From NCBI RefSeq assembly GCF_030546755.1, contig NZ_JAUOPE010000012.1:1-64000 (forward strand): a stretch of DNA of 64,000 nt, in the 5' to 3' direction. Positions within the stretch are counted from its first letter, which is position 1. Each line of letters opens with the position of its first letter. This stretch comes from Colwellia sp. 1_MG-2023. Its GTDB lineage: Bacteria; Pseudomonadota; Gammaproteobacteria; Enterobacterales; Alteromonadaceae. Position numbers and translations under genes: made by a program. Positions 8,989 to 19,220 of the stretch are shown one piece after another. A model generated the notes under the pieces. It searched no databases. It was not told the origin of the DNA and saw only the letters and a program-made list of their open reading frames with translations.

Positions 8989-10341
8989 TTGTCATTTAGC
9001 GATTTTGGGTTAGATAAACGATTGATGTCGACTATCGAACATTTAGGCTTTAACGAGCCAACAGATATTCAACAACAAGCAATACCAGTAGCTATGACCG
9101 GCCAAGATCTTATCGCATCGTCAAAAACTGGTTCAGGTAAAACTTTAGCTTTTATATTACCAGCGCTTCAGCGTTTAATGAAAAATAGAGCCTTGAGTAA
9201 AAGAGATCCTCGGGTGGTTATTCTTACGCCAACCAGAGAGTTAGCCAAACAAGTTTTTACGCAATTACGTTTATTCACTGCTGGTACACAATTTAAGGCT
9301 GTGTTGATTCTTGGGGGTGAGAATTTTAACGATCAAGTGAAAACTTTAGAAAAAGATCCTCACTTTTTAGTGGCCACTCCGGGACGACTTGCTGATCATC
9401 TAACCAAAGGGCATTTTTATTTAAATGGTTTAGAGTTACTGATTTTAGATGAAGCTGATCGCATGCTTGATTTAGGCTTTTCCAAAGAACTTAAATTGAT
9501 TAATAAAGCGGCCGATCACCGAAAACGTCAAACCTTATTGTTTTCAGCAACCTTAGATCATGCTCAAATTAATGATTTCGCACTTGAGTTATTAACGAAA
9601 CCTAAAAGAATTGCCATAGGTGCCGCACATACTGAACATAAAGACATCAGCAAACGTTTTTATTTTTCAGATAATCTCGATCATAAAGAATTACTACTTG
9701 AGCACTTTTTATCAGCTGAAAAATATCAGCAACTTATAATCTTCACAGCAACTCGCGCTGATACCGAAAGGTTATCGGTGAAATTATCTTCACAAGGGTT
9801 AAGTACCGTTGCTTTAAGTGGTGATTTAAATCAAAGCCAACGAAATCAAATTATGGATGGTTTTGCCAAAGGCCAACAAAAGATTTTAATCACTACTGAC
9901 TTAGCGTCACGTGGTTTAGATTTAGTGAACGTTTCACATGTGATAAATTTTGATTTACCAAAACATACGGAAGAATTTGTTCATCGCATTGGTCGAACAG
10001 GTAGAGCAGGGAATAAAGGTGAGTCAATTTCGTTTGTTGGACCAAAAGATTGGTTGAGTTTTAAAAACATAGAGTTGTTCTTACAACAAAATTTCACATT
10101 CGACTTTGTTGAAGGATTAAAAGCTAAATTTAAAGGGATAAAACCTAAAAAGCCGAAAGCGAGAGCAATAGACAATACGAAGAAGAAATCAGAAGGTTCA
10201 AAAAATAAAAAAACGAAAGTAAATAAAACACAGAAAAAAACATTCTTTGCTCAAGATGTTGGCAATATGCCAGTGATGAAAAAGAAGAAAGCCAAACTTG
10301 CTAATGAATTAGAAACTGGTAGTACCCCCGAAGTTGAATAG
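8989..10341 (+). CDS. DEAD-box RNA helicase, SrmB-like
   Basis: A 450-residue ATP-dependent RNA helicase. Motif I SSKTGSGKT is at residues 44-52, DEAD at 154-157, SAT at 186-188 and HRIGRTGR at 332-339; a Lys-rich tail runs from about 385. The sequence around DEAD (DEADRMLDLGF) and the basic tail most resemble SrmB, a 50S ribosome assembly helicase, but RhlE-type proteins are close, so no symbol is given. The start is TTG: AGGAG at 8978-8982 is 6 bp before it and no ATG exists upstream in frame. The stop overlaps the next gene by 8 bp. Confidence 0.93.
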   Translation: MSFSDFGLDKRLMSTIEHLGFNEPTDIQQQAIPVAMTGQDLIASSKTGSGKTLAFILPALQRLMKNRALSKRDPRVVILTPTRELAKQVFTQLRLFTAGTQFKAVLILGGENFNDQVKTLEKDPHFLVATPGRLADHLTKGHFYLNGLELLILDEADRMLDLGFSKELKLINKAADHRKRQTLLFSATLDHAQINDFALELLTKPKRIAIGAAHTEHKDISKRFYFSDNLDHKELLLEHFLSAEKYQQLIIFTATRADTERLSVKLSSQGLSTVALSGDLNQSQRNQIMDGFAKGQQKILITTDLASRGLDLVNVSHVINFDLPKHTEEFVHRIGRTGRAGNKGESISFVGPKDWLSFKNIELFLQQNFTFDFVEGLKAKFKGIKPKKPKARAIDNTKKKSEGSKNKKTKVNKTQKKTFFAQDVGNMPVMKKKKAKLANELETGSTPEVE

Positions 10342-11125
10342 TATATTTGTAAAAATTAGTAGCCTACTTTTATTGGCTTTATTATCTATCAAGGCTTTTA
10401 GTCAGGCGTCTGAAACAATATACGTAGAACCTTTTGATGATGAAATTATCATTAATATTGTTGCCCCTGAATTGAAGCCGCTTATTTATAATAATGTCGA
10501 TAAAAAAGCAGAAGGTTTACTCATTGATACATTGAATGAAGTTAGCGCACAAACTTCATTGAAATTTAATGTGACTATCATGCCTTGGGGCCGAGCAATG
10601 CTCGAAGTGAAAAGTGGCAATGCTGATGCAATTATGCCGGCACTTTATACCGAGGAGCGCGCCAAATATTTAGTATATCCTCAACAACAGTTAATTAACT
10701 TTTACGGCTCTGTGTTCATAAAAAATAGTCATGATAAATTTGAATTTACTAGCTTTGAAGAAATGAAAAACAAAAAAACTGTCGCAAAAGTACGGGCTGT
10801 TTTGTTAGGTGTGCAATTTGATGAAGCAAAAAATAAAGGATTGATCGAGATCGCAGAAGTTACTCGATTAGACGATGCTTTAAACATGTTATTGCTTAAG
10901 CGTGTTGATTTGGTTGGTACTGATGGTTTTGCGGCGTATACATCAATCCAAGAGATGGGGATAGAAGATAAGATTGCTGTTATGTCTATTTCAACACTCG
11001 AAGAGCCGTCTTTTATTGCATTTTCACAATCGTTTTCAAATAAGCACGATGTCAATAAAATCATGTTAATGATTAATCAGTTTAATAACCCAAATCGCTA
11101 TAAAGAAATATTACCTAGCCAATGA
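10334..11125 (+). CDS. Periplasmic solute-binding protein (family 3 type)
   Basis: A 263-residue protein with a signal peptide of about 24 residues ending in KAFSQA, then a bacterial extracellular solute-binding fold. The GLLIDTLNEV, MPWGRAMLEVKSGNADAIMPAL and ERAKYLVYP blocks are typical of family 3 proteins, including stand-alone Alteromonadales forms without a transporter. No permease or ATPase gene is adjacent, so the ligand is unknown and it may act as a sensor. The proposed TTG start lies inside the helicase gene (8-bp overlap) with no clear Shine-Dalgarno, suggesting translational coupling. The start is the weakest part of this call. Confidence 0.8.
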   Translation: MNSIFVKISSLLLLALLSIKAFSQASETIYVEPFDDEIIINIVAPELKPLIYNNVDKKAEGLLIDTLNEVSAQTSLKFNVTIMPWGRAMLEVKSGNADAIMPALYTEERAKYLVYPQQQLINFYGSVFIKNSHDKFEFTSFEEMKNKKTVAKVRAVLLGVQFDEAKNKGLIEIAEVTRLDDALNMLLLKRVDLVGTDGFAAYTSIQEMGIEDKIAVMSISTLEEPSFIAFSQSFSNKHDVNKIMLMINQFNNPNRYKEILPSQ

Positions 11126-11227
11126 TCTATTTGATGTAATTTATTACTAAAATAATAAGGTAAAACTTCAATTATCAACTATTATTTATTTAAGTGGAGT
11201 TTGTATTACCGTTTAAAGGGATTTTAT

Positions 11228-11521
11228 ATGGCAAGGGAGTTCAAAATCATACCGAAAGATTGGTATCAAAAAAGAACATTAACAGGTAAAAAAATTGAGC
11301 CTGTGCATGTGGCAATACCTGATTATCAACAAGTACATAACCATATCTGTAATATGATTGTCAGTTATAGTGATGATTCATTAAAAACACTAATCGCTAG
11401 GGTTTTATATAATGATCTCAATGAAAAGTGGACTGTTGATGGGATGGAAGTCGCGGTTACTGTTATCGAACATCGTCAGGAAAATATAATAGATTTCTTT
11501 GATTCGCAGAAAACGGGTTAA
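11228..11521 (+). CDS. Small conserved-looking protein of unknown function
   Basis: A 97-residue cytoplasmic protein starting MAREFKIIPKDWY. I chose the ATG at 11228 because AAAGGG (11215-11220) is 7 bp before it; the frame is open 27 bp further upstream. It has no signal peptide, membrane segment or motif I recognise. It contains an even mix of charged and hydrophobic residues and ends near IDFFDSQKTG. A good terminator follows 44 bp after the stop. Coding status is supported by ribosome site, terminator and codon use, but the function is unknown. Confidence 0.75.
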   Translation: MAREFKIIPKDWYQKRTLTGKKIEPVHVAIPDYQQVHNHICNMIVSYSDDSLKTLIARVLYNDLNEKWTVDGMEVAVTVIEHRQENIIDFFDSQKTG

Positions 11522-11565
11522 GCTAATTTTCATTTAACTTCAATAATGTAAATAATTAATAATGG

Positions 11566-11598
11566 AAAACTCAAATACCTTAGTATTTGAGTTTTTTT
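11566..11598 (+). terminator. Rho-independent terminator
   Basis: AAAACTCAAATAC pairs with GTATTTGAGTTTT around CTTA and is followed by a T run. It ends the small gene at 11228-11521 and lies between it and convergent rlmJ. Confidence 0.88.
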
Positions 11599-11619
11599 AT
11601 TAACTTTTGTTATTGATAA

Positions 11620-12459
11620 CTATTCTCCAACAAGCTGTTTTAATAAGAAATGGCTTTGTGTGTTGCCAAGTTTTTCTTTAACAAAAGGTAAGATCTCAGA
11701 TAATTGTTTATTTAATTGCCAAGGAGGATTGACAATAAATAACCCTGTACCTGTCATACCGTACTCATCGGTATCTTCTAGCTGACAGTATTCAACTTGT
11801 AAAACATTTTTAATACTACTTTGACTAAACTGATTTTGCATTGCAACGACTAATTCTCGTTTAACAACCGGGTACCATAATATATATGTGCCGGTGGCAA
11901 ACTTTTTGTAGGCGTTAATAATCGTTTTTACCGCTTTTGAATAATCTTCTTTTAACTCATAAGGCGGGTCAATTAATACTACGCCTCGCCTACTTGGTGG
12001 GGGTACTAAACCTAATACACCTTGATAACCATCCGATTGATTGACATGTGATTTATGCCAACGTTGGCAATATTCAGATAATAATTGGATGTCATTAGGG
12101 TGTAGTTCAAATAAGTGAGCGCTGTCTTGACGGCGGTCAAAATATTTTGCAATGGCAGGAGAGCCCGGATAGTAATCTAGCTCACCATCTTCATTAAAAG
12201 ACTTTATTAAATTGACGTAGTCAATTAACGCTTCAGGTATATCAGCTTGATTAATAAGTTTCGCAATACCGTCTTTAAATTCACCCGTTTTTTGCGCATA
12301 TTCATCGGCTAGCGAATACATGCCCGCACCAGAATGACTATCAATGTAATAAAAGCCTTTTTCTTTTCTCGTCATATATTCAAGCACTAAAGTCAGTACA
12401 GAATGTTTTAAGACGTCGGCAAAATTTCCCGCGTGAAAGGCATGACGATAACTAAGCAA
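11620..12459 (-). CDS. rlmJ: 23S rRNA (adenine-2030-N6)-methyltransferase
   Basis: A 279-residue RlmJ (YhiR) enzyme that methylates N6 of A2030 in 23S rRNA using S-adenosylmethionine. The N-terminal MLSYRHAFHAGNFADVLKH is diagnostic of the family. The SAM-binding region HSGAG is at about residues 42-46 and the catalytic DPPY at 164-167. Length matches E. coli RlmJ (280). It is a single cytoplasmic gene, 73 bp downstream of ybiT on the same strand. Confidence 0.96.
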   Translation of the reverse strand: MLSYRHAFHAGNFADVLKHSVLTLVLEYMTRKEKGFYYIDSHSGAGMYSLADEYAQKTGEFKDGIAKLINQADIPEALIDYVNLIKSFNEDGELDYYPGSPAIAKYFDRRQDSAHLFELHPNDIQLLSEYCQRWHKSHVNQSDGYQGVLGLVPPPSRRGVVLIDPPYELKEDYSKAVKTIINAYKKFATGTYILWYPVVKRELVVAMQNQFSQSSIKNVLQVEYCQLEDTDEYGMTGTGLFIVNPPWQLNKQLSEILPFVKEKLGNTQSHFLLKQLVGE

Positions 12460-12532
12460 AAGTAATCCTTATTTAATAGGAGCAATGAGTAAGCCGAACC
12501 ATTGGTGTATCGCTTACTCGTTAATTTATTTG

Positions 12533-14140
12533 TTATTCTTGACTGGCTAAATACTCATCGTAAGTTCCTGCAAAGTCTGTATATCCATCTTCTTTTAACT
12601 CGATTACTCGAGTTGCAATACTTGATACAAACTCGCGGTCATGACTAACAAAAATAATGGTTCCTTCAAACTTTTCCATTGCCATATTTAACGACTCAAT
12701 CGATTCCATGTCCATGTGATTAGTTGGCTCATCCATAATTAGAATATTTGGACGTTGCATCATGATTTTACCAAAAAGCATTCGACCTTGCTCACCACCT
12801 GATAATACTTTAACTGACTTCTTAATATCGTCTGCAGAAAAAAGTAAACGTCCTAAATAACCACGTACGGCTTGTTCATCATCGGTAGGTTGACGCCACT
12901 GACTCATCCATTCAAATAGGGTCATGTCGTTTTCAAATTCATGAGCGTGATCTTGAGCATAATAACCAATATTAACATTTTCCGACCAGGTGAATTCCCC
13001 TGAGGTTGGTTGGTAATCCACTTCGTTCATTAACGTACGTAAAAAGGTGGTTTTACCTATACCATTTTCACCAATAACGGCCACACGTTCGCCGACTTCA
13101 ATCATTAAATCAATATTTTTAAGAACATGATTTTCTTCATCGCTACCCACGTTAAATGTTTTGTTCATTTGTTCGATGACTAACGCATTTCGGAATAATT
13201 TCTTCTCTTGATCAAAGCGGATAAACGGATTAACTCGACTTGATGCTTTAACTTCTGCTAATTGAATTTTATCAATTTGTTTGGCGCGTGAAGTTGCTTG
13301 CTTTGCTTTGGAAGCATTCGCGGAGAATCGTGCAACGAAAGCTTGTAATTCACCAATTTGTGCTTTTTTCTTGGCATTATCTGCTAATAATTGTGCACGA
13401 GCTTGCGTGGCTGCAAGCATGTATTCATCATAATTACCCGGAAATACACGAAGCTCACCATAATCTAAATCAGCCATATGAGTACAAACGCTATTTAAGA
13501 AGTGTCGATCATGCGAAATAATTATCATGGTTGAATCACGTTCATTGAGCGTTTCTTCAAGCCACTGAATCGTGTGAATATCCAAGTTGTTGGTCGGTTC
13601 GTCAAGTAACAAAATATCGGGATCAGAAAATAGCGCCTGAGCAAGAAGGACACGTAATTTCCAACCTGGGGCAACTTCACTCATCAAGCCAAAATGCTGT
13701 TCAACAGGAATACCAACGCCCATTAATAGCTCACCTGCACGACTTTCGGCACTATAACCGTCCATTTCGGCATATTCAGATTCTAAATCTCCAGCGCGCA
13801 TACCATCTTCTTCACTCATTTCAGGTAATGCATAAATACGATCGCGTTCTTCCTTAACAGCCCAAAGTTCGCTATGACCCATAATCACGGTATCAACAAC
13901 TGTGTATTCTTCAAAACCAAATTGGTCTTGACGAAGTTTACCGATACGTTCGTTAGGATCTAAACTGACGTTGCCGCTAGTTTGTTCAAGATCATTGCCT
14001 AAAATTTTCATGAAAGTTGATTTGCCACAACCATTCGCACCAATTAAACCGTAGCGGTTACCACCGCCAAATTTTTGAGAGATATTTTCAAATAAAGGTT
14101 TCGCACCGAATTGTTGTGTAATGTTATTTGCACTTAACAT
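12533..14140 (-). CDS. ybiT: ABC-F family ATPase YbiT
   Basis: A 535-residue ABC-F protein with two ATP-binding cassettes and no membrane segments. Walker A motifs are GANGCGKST (residues 34-42) and GENGIGKTT (about 355). The ABC-F linker lies between them, and both cassettes carry LLDEPTNN or IMDEPTNH Walker B sequences. The sequence follows E. coli YbiT closely along its length, including [19 protein letters not shown] proteins bind the ribosomal E site and adjust translation; the exact role of YbiT is less certain. The first Walker A has Cys where E. coli has Ser, a harmless position. Confidence 0.95.
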   Translation of the reverse strand: MLSANNITQQFGAKPLFENISQKFGGGNRYGLIGANGCGKSTFMKILGNDLEQTSGNVSLDPNERIGKLRQDQFGFEEYTVVDTVIMGHSELWAVKEERDRIYALPEMSEEDGMRAGDLESEYAEMDGYSAESRAGELLMGVGIPVEQHFGLMSEVAPGWKLRVLLAQALFSDPDILLLDEPTNNLDIHTIQWLEETLNERDSTMIIISHDRHFLNSVCTHMADLDYGELRVFPGNYDEYMLAATQARAQLLADNAKKKAQIGELQAFVARFSANASKAKQATSRAKQIDKIQLAEVKASSRVNPFIRFDQEKKLFRNALVIEQMNKTFNVGSDEENHVLKNIDLMIEVGERVAVIGENGIGKTTFLRTLMNEVDYQPTSGEFTWSENVNIGYYAQDHAHEFENDMTLFEWMSQWRQPTDDEQAVRGYLGRLLFSADDIKKSVKVLSGGEQGRMLFGKIMMQRPNILIMDEPTNHMDMESIESLNMAMEKFEGTIIFVSHDREFVSSIATRVIELKEDGYTDFAGTYDEYLASQE

Positions 14141-14317
14141 GAAAAGTTTACCTAGTAGATCTGCCTGAAGAGTTATTGCGCGCGATTATACAGAGCGAGC
14201 GTTATGAAGTCATTAAGCTATTAACAATTTTAAATTATTAATGTCTTATTTATTTATCACCACAATTGAGCATAGAAATAATTTTCTGCACCACCAAGGC
14301 ATGCTTGTTGGTTTTTG

Positions 14318-14334
14318 TGCACTGAAATGGTGCG
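14318..14334 (+). promoter_or_regulatory. Probable NtrC binding site upstream of glnK
   Basis: TGCACT-GAAAT-GGTGCG fits the NtrC dyad (TGCAC, 5-7 bp, GTGCA) on both arms. It is centred roughly 98 bp before the predicted sigma-54 start point, a usual enhancer distance. A weaker TGCACC-ACCAA-GGCATG lies 31 bp further upstream (14287-14303). Confidence 0.7.
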
Positions 14335-14394
14335 GTGTTTTGGTGCTTTTTTAATGACTTTTGTAGTAAATATATGAATTTATTGGGATTATAA

Positions 14395-14805
<411 letters not shown>

Positions 14806-14838
14806 TTAGCAAAAAACAAAATATAACTGGAAAACTTT

Positions 14839-16131
14839 ATGATCAAATTTATTTTATTGTCATTTTTTTCATTGTTGTCTTTTACAAGTTCAGCAAGTGA
14901 AAATGGCTTGAATGGCGCCAATACAGCCTGGATATTAACGTCAACAGCCTTAGTCTTATTAATGACTTTGCCAGGCTTAGCTTTATTTTATGGCGGTTTA
15001 GTACGTCGTAAAAACATACTTTCAATCTTAATGCAATGTTTTGCTATTGCGGGTATTTCATCCGTTTTATGGTTAGTCGTTGGCTATAGCTTAGCCTTTG
15101 GTGAAGGTAATGCGTGGATTGGCGATTTTAGTAAAGTGTTAATGATGGGGGTTGATAAAAACACTCTAAGTGGTGATATTCCCGAAAGTCTGTTTATGTT
15201 ATTTCAAATGACTTTTGCGGTGATCACACCGGCGCTAATTATTGGTGCATTTGCTGAACGTATGAAATTTTCAGCGGTATTAATTTTTTCTGCATTATGG
15301 TTACTGACTGTTTATGCTCCTATTACTCATTGGGTATGGGGCGGTGGTTGGTTAGCTCAAATGGGCTTATATGACTTTGCCGGTGGAACTGTTGTTCATA
15401 TCACAGCAGGTGTTGCCGCTTTAGTTGCTGCGGTTGTTTTAGGACCTAGAATGGGGTTTCCAAAAACACCTATGATGCCACATAATTTAACCATGACAGT
15501 AACGGGTGCAGGGCTGTTATGGGTCGGTTGGTTTGGCTTTAATGGTGGAAGTGCATTAGCAGCGACAGGTGATGCTTCTATGGCAATGCTAGTTACGCAT
15601 ATTTCAGCGTCTATGGGGGCTTTAACTTGGGCTGCGATTGAATGGAAAAAATTTGGTAAAGCCAGTGTTTTAGGTGCGGTAACTGGTATGGTAGCCGGTC
15701 TAGGTACAATCACACCAGCCTCTGGATTTGTTGGCCCTGGCGGAGCGTTAATCATTGGTTTATTAGCCGGTTTTGTTTGTTTTTACGCAACCGTTTATAT
15801 TAAACAAAAACTAAAAATAGATGACTCACTCGATGTTTTTCCGGTTCATGGCGTTGGCGGAATTTTAGGGACGTTTTTAGCAGGAATTTTTTCTTCAGCT
15901 GAGTTAGGCGCTTTTAGTGGCTATGGTTTTGCTGAAGGTATCACTTCGATGACAGAACAAGTTACTGTTCAAATGATAGGTATAATTGCTACCATTGCTT
16001 ATACCGCCATTGTTTCTTATCTGTTATTTAAATTAGTCGCGTTAATGACTAATGGTTTAAGAGTATCGGAAGAACAAGAAACAACCGGTTTAGACTTAAA
16101 TGAACATGATGAGTCGGGCTATAACTTATAA
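14839..16131 (+). CDS. amtB: Ammonium transporter
   Basis: A 430-residue Amt/Rh ammonium channel of the inner membrane with a cleavable signal-like N-terminus (about 20 residues) and eleven membrane helices. The twin pore histidines are in THWVWGGGW and FPVHGVGG, as in AmtB. LPGLALFYGGLVRRKN opens the first helix pair. It is the second gene of glnK-amtB; GlnK normally plugs this channel when nitrogen is plentiful. The cytoplasmic tail is short and polar. A strong terminator follows. Confidence 0.96.
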   Translation: MIKFILLSFFSLLSFTSSASENGLNGANTAWILTSTALVLLMTLPGLALFYGGLVRRKNILSILMQCFAIAGISSVLWLVVGYSLAFGEGNAWIGDFSKVLMMGVDKNTLSGDIPESLFMLFQMTFAVITPALIIGAFAERMKFSAVLIFSALWLLTVYAPITHWVWGGGWLAQMGLYDFAGGTVVHITAGVAALVAAVVLGPRMGFPKTPMMPHNLTMTVTGAGLLWVGWFGFNGGSALAATGDASMAMLVTHISASMGALTWAAIEWKKFGKASVLGAVTGMVAGLGTITPASGFVGPGGALIIGLLAGFVCFYATVYIKQKLKIDDSLDVFPVHGVGGILGTFLAGIFSSAELGAFSGYGFAEGITSMTEQVTVQMIGIIATIAYTAIVSYLLFKLVALMTNGLRVSEEQETTGLDLNEHDESGYNL

Positions 16132-16164
16132 AGCTATTAAATAAAAAATACTTGAGTTGAAAAC

Positions 16165-16193
16165 AAAAAGGATACCCTGTGGTATCCTTTTTT
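16165..16193 (+). terminator. Rho-independent terminator after amtB
   Basis: AAAAAGGATACC pairs with GGTATCCTTTTTT around a CTGT loop. Runs of A and T on either side let it serve the convergent ygiQ gene as well. Confidence 0.9.
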
Positions 16194-16239
16194 CTGACGG
16201 GTTTTTGGCTTTAATAATTAGTTTTTATTGTTGACTTGG

Positions 16240-18546
16240 CTATTTCTTTGGACGTTTCTTTTTAGGTTTCCTATCATCAAATTGATTGTCGCTAAAACGT
16301 GTTAACCCTTGCTTTCCTTTATTAGCAGGCTTGCCATATTTATTGGTTGTGCTTCTTCGTTGCCCTGGAGAGGTTTTCTTTCCTGAAGCATTATTTTTCC
16401 CTTTACCATTATTTTTATAATGTTGCTGTTCTTTTTCCCCTCGTGTTTCGTGAGGAACTAAACAACCAGGTTTAGAGCCAATAAGTTTTCTTGCTAAGCC
16501 CATTTTTGTTAACGCAGCACGGATCAAAGCCCAATTAGCAGGATCATGATAACGCAAAATAGCTTTATGTAAGCGTCTCTGTATTGTGCCTTTTGGAATA
16601 GGTACTGTTTCACTATCTTTCTTAACTCTTCTTAATGAGTCTATCTCAGTGTGATACAGCGTCGTTGCATTGGCTAATGGCGACGGGTAAAAGTTTTGTA
16701 CTTGATCTAGCTTAAAATCATTTTCTTTCAACCATAATGCCAGATTAACCATATCCATATCGGTAGTGCCCGGATGAGCTGAAATGAAATAGGGGATAAG
16801 GTATTGTTTTTTCCCGGCCGCTTTAGAGTAATGATCAAACATTTCTTTAAATTTATTATAGCTACCCATACCTGGCTTCATCATTTTATTGAGTGGGCCT
16901 TCTTCGGTATGTTCAGGGGCTATTTTTAAATAACCACCGACATGATGTGTGGCTAATTCTTTAACATATTCAGGATCTTGTATGGCTAAATCATAGCGAA
17001 CACCTGACGCAATCAATACTTTTTTAATCCCTTTTACTTTTCTCGCTCTGCGATAAAGGTTAATGGTTGGTGTGTGATCGGTATCTAAGTGCCCACAGAT
17101 CGTAGGCCAAACACAAGAAGGTTTTCTACAGGTGGCTTCCGCTTTTTCACTTTTACAACGCAATTGATACATATTGGCTGTTGGTCCGCCAAGATCGGAT
17201 ATAACACCGGTAAAACCTGGCACTTTTTGTTTTATATCTTCAATCTCATTAATGATTGAGTCTTCACTTCGGCTTTGAATGATTCTACCTTCATGTTCAG
17301 TAATTGAACAGAAAGTACAACCACCAAAACAACCTCGCATAATATTAATTGAGGTTTTTATCATTTCATAAGCCGGAATTTTAGCGTTACCGTAACTTGG
17401 GTGTGGCACTCGTTGGTATGATAGACCAAAAACGCCATCCATTTCCGCTTCTGTTAATGGTGTTGCGGGTGGATTTAACCAAATAATTCTATCGCCATGT
17501 TTCTGCACTAGAGGCTTGGCTGAAGTAGGATTTACCTCTTGATGAAAAATTCGTGACGCGTGCGCATATAAAATTTTATTGTCTTTGACTTGTTCAAACG
17601 TTGGCAAATTTATATAAGTATTTAACCAAGGCTTCTTCTTGTCATGCCACGATTTGTTTTGTAATGATTTTGCCTTAAAATCAATAATTTGTACGGGTTG
17701 TGCTTGTTGGGTAATATCTGTAGTAGCATCTGCTTCATTAGACGATGATTTTTGCTCGCTACAGCTCGTGTTATCAATTTCTTGATATGGACTGTGAATA
17801 GGATCAATTTTACCCGGTTTATCGACATTTCTTGAGTCTATACCGTGCCAACCTGGTAAGACTTGGCTCGCTAAAAAAGCACTGCCTCTGACATCTGTAA
17901 TTGCTTTTACATCTTCTCCCGCGGCAATTCTGTGGGCAATTTCTACTAGTGGTCGCTCTGCATTACCATACACTAATAAATCTGCTTTAGAGTCAAATAG
18001 TACAGAGCGTCTCACTTTGTCAGACCAATAATCATAATGAGCAATACGGCGTAAACTTGCTTCAATGCCACCTATAATAACCGGAACACCTTTAAAAGCT
18101 TCTTTACAACGCTGAGTATAAGCCGTTACTGCACGATCTGGGCGCTTTCCACCTTCATCGTTTGGTGTATATGCGTCATCGTGACGAATTCTACGTTCAG
18201 CCGTATAACGATTGATCATCGAATCCATATTGCCTGCAGTGACACCAAAAAATAAATTTGGCTTACCTAAACGCATAAAGGCATCTTTTGAATGCCAATC
18301 AGGTTGTGCGATGATCCCAACTCTAAAGCCTTGCGACTCAAGCATACGTCCGATAATTGCCATACCAAAGCTAGGGTGGTCAACGTAGGCATCACCTGTT
18401 ACTAAAATAATATCGCAGCTGTCCCAGCCTAATTCATCCATTTCTTTACGAGACATAGGTAAAAATGGAGCAGTGCCATAGCATTCAGCCCAATATTTGG
18501 GATAGGTAAATAAGTCTTGTGCAGGCATTTGGGTAGAAGCAATCAA
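16240..18546 (-). CDS. ygiQ: YgiQ family radical SAM protein
   Basis: A 768-residue UPF0313/YgiQ protein. The N-terminal half is cobalamin-binding-like, with the conserved [20 protein letters not shown]. The radical SAM cluster motif C-x3-C-x2-C (GCFGGCTFC) is at about residues 405-412. The C-terminus is a long Lys/Gly-rich basic tail (after about 690). A polar Ser/Gln-rich insertion lies around 245-295, between the two domains. The substrate is unknown; the cluster motif predicts an oxygen-sensitive [4Fe-4S] enzyme. It is a single gene convergent with amtB. Confidence 0.94.
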   Translation of the reverse strand: MIASTQMPAQDLFTYPKYWAECYGTAPFLPMSRKEMDELGWDSCDIILVTGDAYVDHPSFGMAIIGRMLESQGFRVGIIAQPDWHSKDAFMRLGKPNLFFGVTAGNMDSMINRYTAERRIRHDDAYTPNDEGGKRPDRAVTAYTQRCKEAFKGVPVIIGGIEASLRRIAHYDYWSDKVRRSVLFDSKADLLVYGNAERPLVEIAHRIAAGEDVKAITDVRGSAFLASQVLPGWHGIDSRNVDKPGKIDPIHSPYQEIDNTSCSEQKSSSNEADATTDITQQAQPVQIIDFKAKSLQNKSWHDKKKPWLNTYINLPTFEQVKDNKILYAHASRIFHQEVNPTSAKPLVQKHGDRIIWLNPPATPLTEAEMDGVFGLSYQRVPHPSYGNAKIPAYEMIKTSINIMRGCFGGCTFCSITEHEGRIIQSRSEDSIINEIEDIKQKVPGFTGVISDLGGPTANMYQLRCKSEKAEATCRKPSCVWPTICGHLDTDHTPTINLYRRARKVKGIKKVLIASGVRYDLAIQDPEYVKELATHHVGGYLKIAPEHTEEGPLNKMMKPGMGSYNKFKEMFDHYSKAAGKKQYLIPYFISAHPGTTDMDMVNLALWLKENDFKLDQVQNFYPSPLANATTLYHTEIDSLRRVKKDSETVPIPKGTIQRRLHKAILRYHDPANWALIRAALTKMGLARKLIGSKPGCLVPHETRGEKEQQHYKNNGKGKNNASGKKTSPGQRRSTTNKYGKPANKGKQGLTRFSDNQFDDRKPKKKRPKK

Positions 18547-18689
18547 ACGTGTAAATCTCGAAAATTAAAGCATGAGGTATTATAACATACAGTTATTATA
18601 ATGGTTATAGTTCATCTATATTGAAGCGTGAGAAAGATTACCCGTTTATATAGTTGAGTTTTTAGTTGAGTTTTATCTTAACAATATTA

Positions 18690-19003
18690 GGGGCTGTTGA
18701 TCTTTCGAGATTGTTTTTGCCGCATTTTATTGGGTATTTATACAAGGCAGAGTCTTGTAATAGGGTTGTTCCACATAAAAAGGCGATAAAGACTTTATGC
18801 TCCTGCAAAGTCACCTTACCCCACATCCTTGTGGGGCAACGCCGTTAAAAATGATCAACAAACGTTGTCCGAAGAATTCGGCTAAAATCGGTTTGCTCTT
18901 TGTTGAGTAGTATTTGCATAGAATGACTAGGCTGTACACTAATTGCCGCGATTAGAACGATTTTATCTCGAATAAAATTTAACCGCGAAAGATTAACAGC
19001 CCC
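18690..19003. mobile_element. Fold-back MITE-like element, copy 1 (314 bp)
   Basis: The element is bounded by inverted repeats GGGGCTGTTGATCTTTCG and, read from the other end, GGGGCTGTTAATCTTTCG (17 of 18 identical). A TA dinucleotide flanks it on both sides (18688-18689, 19004-19005), which looks like a target duplication. It encodes no transposase. Inner segments of the two halves are also related in inverted orientation, so the whole element could fold into one long imperfect hairpin. Internal stems include CCCCACATCCTTGTGGGG. It fills most of the 674-bp gap between ygiQ and the S9 peptidase. It is related to copy 2 at 47801-48064. Open frames within it are not genes. Confidence 0.8.
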
Positions 19004-19220
19004 TAACTCAACTTCTTTGTTCTTAACCTTTAATTAGGCGAGTAAACCGATAATTTTGTTATTTAATCGCAAAAGCTTGCATTTATTACTCAATAAAATA
19101 TAGGCTGCTTTTAATCATGCTTTTTCACACGAGATGAATTTTACTTGGTGTTAATATTTTAATGTTCCCCAAGTTAAAAACAACTCGTTCGGTTTATTTT
19201 AACAATTAAGTTTTAGAATT

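Noticed and set aside
18666-18848. 60-residue open frame over the left half of element copy 1
   Set aside because: It lies within the palindromic element, has no ribosome site and no protein-like composition.
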